From Sulfurimonas sp. C5 (GTDB lineage Bacteria > Campylobacterota > Campylobacteria > Campylobacterales > Sulfurimonadaceae): a stretch of DNA of 64,000 nucleotides. The stretch lies in assembly GCF_029872055.1 (NCBI RefSeq), contig NZ_JARXNQ010000001.1:248001-312000 (forward strand), read 5' to 3'. Each line of letters opens with the position of its first letter. The stretch's first letter is position 1. Below the pieces are notes generated by a model, which was not told where the DNA came from, ran no database searches, and saw nothing but the letters and a program-made list of their open reading frames with translations. Below, piece after piece: positions 55,586-62,400 of this stretch. The translations under genes and the position numbers were made by a program.

Positions 55586-55981
55586 ATGAAAAACATAGTT
55601 CTTAAAAAAGCTTTAACATACTTCGCAATTGTTTTCACAATGGGTTTTGTTTTGGGGACGATCAGAGTCTTATGGTTGGAGCCGAAACTGGGTACTAGAA
55701 TGGCAGAACTAAGTGAGATGCCTATTATGCTTGTTACTATGATAATAGCGGCAAATTTTATTATGAAACGGGGAGAACAGTTAACTAAACGCATTCACGA
55801 ATTGGCTGTCGGTGCAATTGCCTTAGTTCTTCTTTTAGCTATAGAGTTTAGCGTGGTATTGTGGCTGCAAAATATCTCTATCGGGCAGTATTTAGATAGC
55901 AGAGACAGCATGGCATTTACGGCATACACAATTTCACTGCTGCTTTTTATGTTTATGCCGTATTTGGTAAGTAAAAAGTAG
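55586..55981 (+). CDS. Four-helix membrane protein of unknown function
   Basis: 131 residues with four hydrophobic segments (about 10-30, 45-62, 70-92 and 108-127). The loop GTIRVLWLEPKLGTRMAELSEMPIML contains conserved-looking charged residues. A ribosome binding site (ACGGAG) precedes the ATG. I recall similar hypothetical membrane proteins in proteobacteria but cannot name a function. It ends 8 bases before the convergent DUF3050 gene's stop. Confidence 0.68.
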   Translation: MKNIVLKKALTYFAIVFTMGFVLGTIRVLWLEPKLGTRMAELSEMPIMLVTMIIAANFIMKRGEQLTKRIHELAVGAIALVLLLAIEFSVVLWLQNISIGQYLDSRDSMAFTAYTISLLLFMFMPYLVSKK

Positions 55982-55989
55982 TCTATTTA

Positions 55990-56805
55990 CTAAGACAAAA
56001 TACTTTTGCGAGAGTATGAATTAAACGCTCTGTTTTGCTCAATAACCTCTAAAACACCGTCCCAGAATTTTATTCTTGCTTCGATCGCATTGATCGCAGC
56101 TTGTTTTGCTTCTTCGATCTTGATCGGATCATTTTCACAGAGTATCTCCAACATTTTTAGCGACATTGGTCCGTGGTGATCAGTGTCTAGTTCTATATGA
56201 CGCTCAAGGTAGTAGTGAAACACTTCGGTGTCTTCTTTTTTGATAGCCATTTTTTCCAGCAGTGCACGAAACATTTGAGGGATGATGTGTTCACGACCAA
56301 GAGCAAATGCTGCCGCTATGAGATGAGGTTTATTGCTATTTATAAAGCCAAATGTCGTTTTCATAAATTCTGTTGAAGCAAAAGGTGCAATCTCTGTTTG
56401 TAGTGCTGATTCCACAGAAGAGGCTTTAACAGTCTCTAAAAACTGAAATACGTTTTGAGAACTTCCGACTCTTACTTCTTCCATCGCTTGAGCATAAAGG
56501 CTGAAATGGCTTGTATATGTCGGAGTGCCGTCAGCAAGAGGCAAGCCTTGATCAGATTCCTCTTCTAAAACAATGTCGTTTATAAATCTTTGTACGTCTG
56601 TGTTGCCAAGAGGCATCCACGGTGTTTGCGCAGGGGCAAAACAGTTTTGCAGGTATTTTACCAAAGACATGAAGTCCCAGACAGAGTAAACATGGTGCTG
56701 CATAAACAGAGTTAAATCATCTAGGTTTTTAACTGCCGCATACACTGGATGTTGTGCTAATTTCTTTCTATATTCTGCTATCTCTTCAAGTGGGAACTTT
56801 GACAT
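55990..56805 (-). CDS. DUF3050 family, haem-oxygenase-like fold protein
   Basis: 271 residues. Blocks MQHHVYSVWDFMSLVKYLQ, EEESDQGLP, ALGREHIIPQMF and ERHIELDTDHHGPMSLKML match the DUF3050 pattern: His, Glu and Asp residues of the kind that bind a di-metal site in the haem-oxygenase-like diiron superfamily. A diiron oxidase/oxygenase role is inferred; the substrate is unknown. It is divergent from the retropepsin-like gene, and the rim-type cluster is separately transcribed. Confidence 0.8.
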   Translation of the reverse strand: MSKFPLEEIAEYRKKLAQHPVYAAVKNLDDLTLFMQHHVYSVWDFMSLVKYLQNCFAPAQTPWMPLGNTDVQRFINDIVLEEESDQGLPLADGTPTYTSHFSLYAQAMEEVRVGSSQNVFQFLETVKASSVESALQTEIAPFASTEFMKTTFGFINSNKPHLIAAAFALGREHIIPQMFRALLEKMAIKKEDTEVFHYYLERHIELDTDHHGPMSLKMLEILCENDPIKIEEAKQAAINAIEARIKFWDGVLEVIEQNRAFNSYSRKSILS

Positions 56806-56880
56806 CTTTATACTCGCAAATAATTTTTTGGTAATTCTATCGAAACAATGTGAATTTAGGGATTTATTTTATATTTTTGG

Positions 56881-56889
56881 TGCTATAAT
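56881..56889 (+). promoter_or_regulatory. Extended -10 promoter of the retropepsin-RimK-M14 cluster
   Basis: TGCTATAAT, the same element as before pheS, lies 18 bases from the first ATG and 30 from the second. The leader would be very short with the first start. Confidence 0.6.
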
Positions 56890-56906
56890 GTTTATAAATT
56901 AGCGAT

Positions 56907-57329
56907 ATGGATGTGTTTATGGATAAAAAAATAATCGGTAGACGGGAGAAGATATCTATCATCGACCTAGAACTATTTGATCTAGATGCAAAAGTAGATA
57001 CTGGTGCAGATTCAAATGCATTGCATTGTGATGACATAGTTGTAGAAGATGGTGTTGTTCATTTTACTCTTTTAGATGATGTACATGAGGCATATAACAA
57101 TAAACGTTTTTCACTGCCTATATACAAAATTAAAAAAGTAAAAAGTTCTAATGGAGAGTTACAGATACGCCCCTCAATTAAAGTAGAAGTAGAGTTTTTC
57201 GGGAAAAAGTATCATGGTGTTATCTCTTTGACAGATCGTAAAGATATGAAATTTCCTATGCTTATAGGAAGAAAATTTTTAAAAGATAAATTTTTAGTAG
57301 ATGTTGCGTTAGAGTATGTAGCAAAATAA
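56907..57329 (+). CDS. Retropepsin-like RimK-associated zinc protease family protein
   Basis: 140 residues. The core AKVDTGADSNALHCDDI carries the DTGA motif of retropepsin-like aspartic proteases, and the PMLIGRKFLKDKFLVDV block fits the DUF785/ATP-dependent zinc protease family commonly encoded next to rimK. In Pseudomonas the homologous RimB is reported to cut glutamate tails added by RimK. ATG 56919 is an alternative start. It lies 10 bases upstream of the RimK-like gene in one transcript. Function here is inferred from context. Confidence 0.8.
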   Translation: MDVFMDKKIIGRREKISIIDLELFDLDAKVDTGADSNALHCDDIVVEDGVVHFTLLDDVHEAYNNKRFSLPIYKIKKVKSSNGELQIRPSIKVEVEFFGKKYHGVISLTDRKDMKFPMLIGRKFLKDKFLVDVALEYVAK

Positions 57330-57339
57330 AAGGGTTGAT

Positions 57340-58269
57340 ATGAGAGTTTATATATTATCGAGAAATGAAGAATTATATTCTACAAAAAGATTAGTTGAAG
57401 CTGCCAAGCAAAAAAATTGGGATGTAAGAGTTATAGATTATTTGAAATGTTCTATCGAGATTATGAAAGGGGAGTTGAAGATCAATTATGAAGGTAAACG
57501 TCTTCCTGCTCCTGATGCTATTATTCCACGTATCGGTGCGAGCCGTACATTTTACGGAACTGCAATGGTGAGACACTTTGAGATGATGGATGTGTTTTCA
57601 ACTTCGGGCTCTTTAGCGATTAAAAGAAGTAGAGATAAACTAAGAAGTCTGCAAATTCTTTCAAAAAATGGCGTGGATATGCCAAAAACTGTTTTTGCTT
57701 CGAATAAATCAAGTGCAAAAGACGTGATAGCACTTAGCGGCGGTGCCCCTTTGGTTCTTAAAATTTTGGAAGGGACACAAGGTGTCGGTGTTGTTTTAGT
57801 TGACAGTGAAAAAGCGGCAAAATCGGTTTTAGATGCATTTTACGGAATGGATGTAAACCTTCTTGTTCAAGAATATATTGAAGAAGCAGGCGGTGCTGAT
57901 ATTCGTGCATTTGTAGTAAACGGTGAAGTTGTAGGTGCTATGCGTCGCCAAGGTGCTGAGGGTGATTTTAGATCGAATCTGCATCAAGGTGGTAAGGCTG
58001 TAGCACACAAACTGAATCGTAAAGAGAAAGCGACGGCACTGGCAGCTGCTAAACATATGGGACTTGGTATTTGCGGTGTAGATATGATTCCGTCAAAACG
58101 TGGACCGCTTGTTATGGAAGTAAACTCTTCTCCGGGTCTGGAAGGGATTGAAAAATCTACGGGACTTGATATTGCGGGAAAAATTATGGATTATATTGAA
58201 TCAAACGTAACACCGGCAGCAAGTACAACGAAGAAAAAAAGACTTAAAAAAGATAACATCGGAGCATAA
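57340..58269 (+). CDS. RimK-like ATP-grasp ligase
   Basis: 309 residues. RimK family N-terminal domain (MRVYILSRNEELYSTKRLVEAA, DAIIPRIGASRTFYG) and ATP-grasp domain with LVLKILEGTQGVGVVLVDS, LLVQEYIEEAGGADIRAFVVNGEVVGAMRR and MEVNSSPGLEGIEKSTG. RimK adds glutamates to ribosomal protein S6 in E. coli; related ligases make glutamate or cofactor tails. A Lys-rich C-terminus (TTKKKRLKKD) is present. It is followed one base later by the M14-like gene, so the three genes form an operon. Confidence 0.88.
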   Translation: MRVYILSRNEELYSTKRLVEAAKQKNWDVRVIDYLKCSIEIMKGELKINYEGKRLPAPDAIIPRIGASRTFYGTAMVRHFEMMDVFSTSGSLAIKRSRDKLRSLQILSKNGVDMPKTVFASNKSSAKDVIALSGGAPLVLKILEGTQGVGVVLVDSEKAAKSVLDAFYGMDVNLLVQEYIEEAGGADIRAFVVNGEVVGAMRRQGAEGDFRSNLHQGGKAVAHKLNRKEKATALAAAKHMGLGICGVDMIPSKRGPLVMEVNSSPGLEGIEKSTGLDIAGKIMDYIESNVTPAASTTKKKRLKKDNIGA

Positions 58270-58270
58270 T

Positions 58271-59323
58271 GTGGCAAATGAAGCCTTAGTAATTGGTGGT
58301 GTAGAGGTTAAAAAAGGGACATTTAATACTATAAATATCCCTTTGCCTAAACTCTATAATACTCCTACAAATCTCCATTTAAATGTTATTAGAGGTAGGA
58401 AAGACGGTCCTATTGTATTTATAAGTGCCGCATTACACGGAGATGAGTTAAACGGTATTGAAATTATACGCAGACTGAAAAAGCTCAATCTCTTAAAAAA
58501 GATTCGAGGTACTTTGATTTTAGTTCCTGCGGTTAATGTATACGGGATGATGAACCTCTCTCGTTATCTGCCTGACAGAAGGGACTTAAACAGAAGTTTT
58601 CCCGGGAGTTCAAAAGGCTCTTTGGCAGGAAGAATTGCAAAAATATTTTTTGATGAGGTAGTACTTAAGTGTTCTTTAGGGATAGACCTGCATACAGGTT
58701 CTATTCATAAGACAAATTTACCTCAAATCAGAACGAATCTTGATAATGAATATACGGCAAAACTTGCTAAAGCTTTTGAAGCACCTGTCGTATTACACTC
58801 GGCATTATTGGACGGTTCTATGCGTGCCGAAGCACAACAAAATGGAGTGCCTATTTTACTATATGAAGCAGGGGAAGCACTCCGTTTTGATGAGAGTTCA
58901 ATTCGTATTGGTGTAAAAGGGATTATCAACGTTCTTCGTGCTAACGGAAATTTACCTAAAGTGACAAAAAAAGAAACGAAGAAAAAAACTCCTATTGTTA
59001 CAAGAACAAGCAAATGGATCCGTTCAAGTCATAGCGGTATTCTTAGAACTGTAAAAAAACTAGGTGATATTGTTGAAAATGATGATGTTTTAGCTTATAT
59101 CGACGATCCTTTAGAAGATGTTTCTCATGAGATTAAAGCTCCGTTTAATGGGGTAGTTATAGGAAAGTCACAAATTCCTCTTGCTCAAGAGGGGGATGCT
59201 ATTTTTCATATTGCAAATATAACAAACCTGAACATTGCAGAGGATAAAATAGAGTATTTTAGTGAAGATGCAATCCAGCAAAGTGAATTTGACGAACTTC
59301 ATAATGAAGAGATAATCGAGTAA
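58271..59323 (+). CDS. Succinylglutamate desuccinylase/aspartoacylase family (M14-like) protein
   Basis: 350 residues starting with GTG one base after the RimK-like stop. Zinc-carboxypeptidase-like core: ALHGDELNGIEIIRRL (His and Glu ligands), IDLHTGSIHKTNLPQIR and ILLYEAGEALRFD. A C-terminal biotinyl/lipoyl-like hairpin (~270-330, SGILRTVKKLGDIVENDDVLAYI) is typical of the family. Deacylase or amide hydrolase activity is expected. Its place with RimK-like and retropepsin-like genes suggests removal or trimming of an amino-acid adduct. Confidence 0.85.
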   Translation: MANEALVIGGVEVKKGTFNTINIPLPKLYNTPTNLHLNVIRGRKDGPIVFISAALHGDELNGIEIIRRLKKLNLLKKIRGTLILVPAVNVYGMMNLSRYLPDRRDLNRSFPGSSKGSLAGRIAKIFFDEVVLKCSLGIDLHTGSIHKTNLPQIRTNLDNEYTAKLAKAFEAPVVLHSALLDGSMRAEAQQNGVPILLYEAGEALRFDESSIRIGVKGIINVLRANGNLPKVTKKETKKKTPIVTRTSKWIRSSHSGILRTVKKLGDIVENDDVLAYIDDPLEDVSHEIKAPFNGVVIGKSQIPLAQEGDAIFHIANITNLNIAEDKIEYFSEDAIQQSEFDELHNEEIIE

Positions 59324-59325
59324 CA

Positions 59326-60660
59326 ATGAGAACACTGTTTTTTCTTCTAACTTTAAGTATTTTTCTTTTTGCCGAAGAAGCAGAGAAAAATATTTGGGAC
59401 ACTGACAATGTGTGGATTAAGTCTTATATAAATGCAAAAAATTATAAGGTTATCATCAATAACATTGTAAAGTTGGAAAGTAGAATAAAAAGGGTACAAA
59501 ACAACCCAACTCTGTCAGAGGAACTGCATCAAAGACTGGAACTGCAAAAATCAAAACTCAATTTGTATGAGCAAAATAAGGGGTTTGACACATTGTTATA
59601 CCCTTATAAGATTGTTAAGCCGGAAGTAAATCTTTATGAGTATTTAACACATAAAGGAAGTAATGAACTTGAGTATAAAATTGAAAGATATATCATCTTA
59701 AAAAATGATTTTTATTTAGCACTTTCAATGCTACAAAATGATTATAAAAAGAATAAAAATCTATACGTATCAAAAAAAGATATTGCTTATTTTGAAGAGT
59801 TCAAAGAGAATATTGATAAAACATATTCAAATCTGCTTGATGCAAAAACAGACTTGTATGAGAGTTATAAAGAGTATGAGACACATAATTTACTCAAACA
59901 TATAACTACGATTTTGGTACTGTTGTTATCGTATCTGCTTTATAAAGGTGTGTATTGGTATACAAGCATGAAGAACAGATTTTTTACAGGGATCTATGTT
60001 CTGTTCATTTTCGGTTTTTTGGTCGTTCGTTATATCGATGATCTGCTTTATTTTATAACTTTTCTAAGTGTTGCCGCAGCTGCATTGACATTGGCAATGC
60101 GTGAGGTTATTTTAAACCTGGCGGCATCAATTTACATACTATTTAGCAATGTAATCAGAATCGGTGACCGTGTTATGGTACAGTTTGAGACAAAGCATAC
60201 AATTGGAGACATTGTAGATATCTCTTTGATGAAGATAAAGCTTCATGAGATTGAGGATTATACAAACCTCAAAGAGGTTAAAAACGTAGGGCGTACAATC
60301 TATTTGCCAAACAGCTATATTTTCACAAAAGTTTTTTACAACTATTCAAGAAAAAAAGATGGTTTTATCAATAACCTTGTAGAGTTTGAGTTCTCCGTTG
60401 ACAGTGACTTTGACGAAATAGAAAAAGTAACACATGAGGTTATGAAAGAGTTAGGGCTATCACATAGTATTTCTTTCGCCCTGAATAATACAAAAACAGC
60501 TGTGATAGCTACAATATCTTATCAAACAAATTATCAGATGGCTTCAAAACATAGAGGGGAAGTTTCCATTAAACTGCTTCGTACGTATAAAAACAATGAA
60601 AACATTGTTCTAAAAGCATCAAAAGCACCGGCAAAAAAAGAGGAAGATGCTAGTGAATAG
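59326..60660 (+). CDS. MscS family mechanosensitive ion channel with N-terminal extension
   Basis: 444 residues. Signal peptide-like segment (1-15), a long helical periplasmic region (~20-185), then membrane helices (~190-280) ending in the pore helix (AAAALTLAMREVILNLAASIYIL) and the beta domain NVIRIGDRVMVQ. The N-terminal extension makes it like larger MscK/YbiO-type members. It follows the M14-like gene by 2 bases, so it is in the same operon. A role in osmotic relief or in a linked envelope process is possible. Confidence 0.88.
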   Translation: MRTLFFLLTLSIFLFAEEAEKNIWDTDNVWIKSYINAKNYKVIINNIVKLESRIKRVQNNPTLSEELHQRLELQKSKLNLYEQNKGFDTLLYPYKIVKPEVNLYEYLTHKGSNELEYKIERYIILKNDFYLALSMLQNDYKKNKNLYVSKKDIAYFEEFKENIDKTYSNLLDAKTDLYESYKEYETHNLLKHITTILVLLLSYLLYKGVYWYTSMKNRFFTGIYVLFIFGFLVVRYIDDLLYFITFLSVAAAALTLAMREVILNLAASIYILFSNVIRIGDRVMVQFETKHTIGDIVDISLMKIKLHEIEDYTNLKEVKNVGRTIYLPNSYIFTKVFYNYSRKKDGFINNLVEFEFSVDSDFDEIEKVTHEVMKELGLSHSISFALNNTKTAVIATISYQTNYQMASKHRGEVSIKLLRTYKNNENIVLKASKAPAKKEEDASE

Positions 60661-60675
60661 CATCCTCTTTTTCTT
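60646..60675. terminator. Bidirectional terminator between the convergent MscS genes
   Basis: GATGCTA pairs with TAGCATC around GTGAA (60646-60664) and is followed by CTCTTTTTCTTT; the other side has an A-rich stretch giving U's on the minus strand. It holds the TAG stop codons of both genes. Confidence 0.75.
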
Positions 60676-61159
60676 TAGATTTTTTTGCTAGTTTAACTAT
60701 AGGTTTTTGTAAGAACATGTTATTAGGATAAAGAACGAGATTTTTCTCATCATCTTCGATTTCGATCTGAAAAGGGGTAATCTCTTTGATTTCACCTATC
60801 ACCGAATCATCCCCGTCAAGCACTTTTACTCTGTCTCCCACACGAGCGGGAAACGTAAAGAAAATAATAATGCTCGATGTAAGATTACTCAAAATTGACC
60901 ACTGAGCAAAAAGTGCAATCCCTATCACTGCAAACATAGAAGATAAAAATACCATTAAACCGTTAAACTCAACACCCCAGATAGTCGCAAGAACTATAAA
61001 AAGTGAAACATAAATAATGATATTAAAAAACTTTAATATATAAAACAATCGTCTATTACTTACATTTTTAACACTTGCTATCTTCTCAATTGAAAAAGAA
61101 AGCGTTTTTAGCGTCATAAAAGTGATAATAAGTGCGACAATTGTATAAAATATATTCAT
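60650..61159 (-). CDS. Small MscS family mechanosensitive channel
   Basis: 169 residues from ATG 61159; a GTG 17 codons earlier is weaker and would overlap the upstream gene. Membrane helices near 1-20, 45-65 and the pore helix (AVIGIALFAQWSILSNLTSSIIIFF), then the beta domain PARVGDRVKVLDGDDSVIGEIKEI. It is much shorter than E. coli MscS (286), as it lacks most of the cytoplasmic vestibule. It follows the NTF2-like gene by 13 bases and overlaps the end of the large MscS gene by 11 bases. Confidence 0.82.
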   Translation of the reverse strand: MNIFYTIVALIITFMTLKTLSFSIEKIASVKNVSNRRLFYILKFFNIIIYVSLFIVLATIWGVEFNGLMVFLSSMFAVIGIALFAQWSILSNLTSSIIIFFTFPARVGDRVKVLDGDDSVIGEIKEITPFQIEIEDDEKNLVLYPNNMFLQKPIVKLAKKSKEKEDAIH

Positions 61160-61172
61160 AGATATGCTTACC

Positions 61173-61571
61173 TTAGCTTTGTAACTGTTTATAAAGTGAA
61201 TTAAGATCACCTAAAACATTGATAGAAGCTATTTTAGAGTTTCTAAACTGAAAAAAAGCTGCACCTGTATAGTTAAATTTATTTTTTGTTGCTTCACAAC
61301 CGAGAATAGTGCCGACGTGTTTCCCTGTATAAGTTACATATACGGCTGCTAAATTGTTTTCAACAACAGTAATTTCAACTGCATGATAAAGATCACCGAA
61401 TGCAGTCGTAAGCATTTTTGCATACTCTTGAAATTCGTCAAGACCTTTTACTGCAATATCTAGCGAACCTCTGAAACTGATGTTTTCATCTAAAATTTCA
61501 GATGCTTTGTCAAATTCTCTTTTGTTCCACATGTCGTAGTATTTTTTTATAAGTTCTTTATTACTTACCAT
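61173..61571 (-). CDS. SnoaL/NTF2-like protein
   Basis: 132 residues of the NTF2-like fold. Patterns: KELIKKYYDMWNKREFDKASEILDENISFRG at the start and VTYTGKHVGTILGCEATKNKFNYTGAAFFQFRNSKIASINVLGDLNSLYKQL at the end. GGAG lies 7-8 bases before the ATG. Such proteins can be enzymes or ligand binders; no function is assigned. It is coupled by position to the small MscS gene. Confidence 0.8.
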   Translation of the reverse strand: MVSNKELIKKYYDMWNKREFDKASEILDENISFRGSLDIAVKGLDEFQEYAKMLTTAFGDLYHAVEITVVENNLAAVYVTYTGKHVGTILGCEATKNKFNYTGAAFFQFRNSKIASINVLGDLNSLYKQLQS

Positions 61572-61724
61572 TTAAATGCTCCTAAATTAAAAAAAAAGGT
61601 ACATAAGCTTGTCCTTAAAAAAGTCAAAGTTAGGGCTCAATGTAGAGTGAAATTATACATCATAAAATTTATTTCTAAGCAGATTTTTTGTAAAATGCCC
61701 AAAAATTTCTAACAAGGTGTTTTC

Positions 61725-62291
61725 ATGGCAACAATTGGTATGGGAGATATCAAGAAAAACGTACGTCTTATCATAGGTGAAGTTCCGTACAAAGTAGTTG
61801 AATTCCAACACGTTAAGCCTGGTAAAGGTGCGGCATTCGTTCGTATGAAAGTAAAAAGTTTCATAAATGGAAAAGTGGTTGAAAAAACTGTTCACGCAGG
61901 TGACAAGTTTGAAGTACCTGAAATTACTTACAAAACTATGCAATATCTTTACGATGACGGTGAAATGTTTCAGTTTATGGATAACGAAACATACGATCAA
62001 ATCGGTCTTACTCATGAGCAATGTGACGATGTGTCTATGTGGTTCAAAGACGGAATCAGCGTAGATATCGTTTTCTACAAAGGTGAAGCTATTACGGTAA
62101 CTCCTCCTGAAACTATGGAGCTAGTTATTGCTGAAACACCACCAAACTTCAAAGGTGATACTTCAAGTGGAAGTAAAAAACCTGCTACACTTGAGACTGG
62201 TGCAGTTATTCAAGTACCTTATCACGTATTAGAAGGTGATACTGTAAAAGTAAACACTGTAGAGTGTGAATACTTAGAAAAAGTAAAATAG
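61725..62291 (+). CDS. efp: Elongation factor P
   Basis: Rescues ribosomes stalled on polyproline. 188 residues with KOW-like, OB1 and OB2 domains. The modified tip is PGKGAAFV with K34, which suggests EpmA/EpmB-type lysylation or another Lys modification rather than the Arg-rhamnosyl type. The C-terminal signature GDTVKVNTVECEYLEKV is present. A terminator that overlaps its stop follows. Confidence 0.96.
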   Translation: MATIGMGDIKKNVRLIIGEVPYKVVEFQHVKPGKGAAFVRMKVKSFINGKVVEKTVHAGDKFEVPEITYKTMQYLYDDGEMFQFMDNETYDQIGLTHEQCDDVSMWFKDGISVDIVFYKGEAITVTPPETMELVIAETPPNFKGDTSSGSKKPATLETGAVIQVPYHVLEGDTVKVNTVECEYLEKVK

Positions 62292-62308
62292 GTTTTTCCT
62301 ATTTTACA
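62284..62308 (+). terminator. Terminator overlapping the efp stop codon
   Basis: GTAAAATAGG pairs perfectly with CCTATTTTAC around TTTTT. The TAG of efp lies in the left arm. A CTCTTTAAAT stretch follows. Confidence 0.75.
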
Positions 62309-62356
62309 CCTCTTTAAATAAATCAACTTTCTTACTTCTAATTAAGTCAATTTCAC

Positions 62357-62362
62357 TATAAT
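62357..62362 (+). promoter_or_regulatory. -10 box of dnaE
   Basis: CACTATAAT about 39 bases before the TTG start of dnaE. Confidence 0.5.
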
Positions 62363-62400
62363 CTCTTTATATATTTTTGCTAAAAATAAAGGTTGTGATT

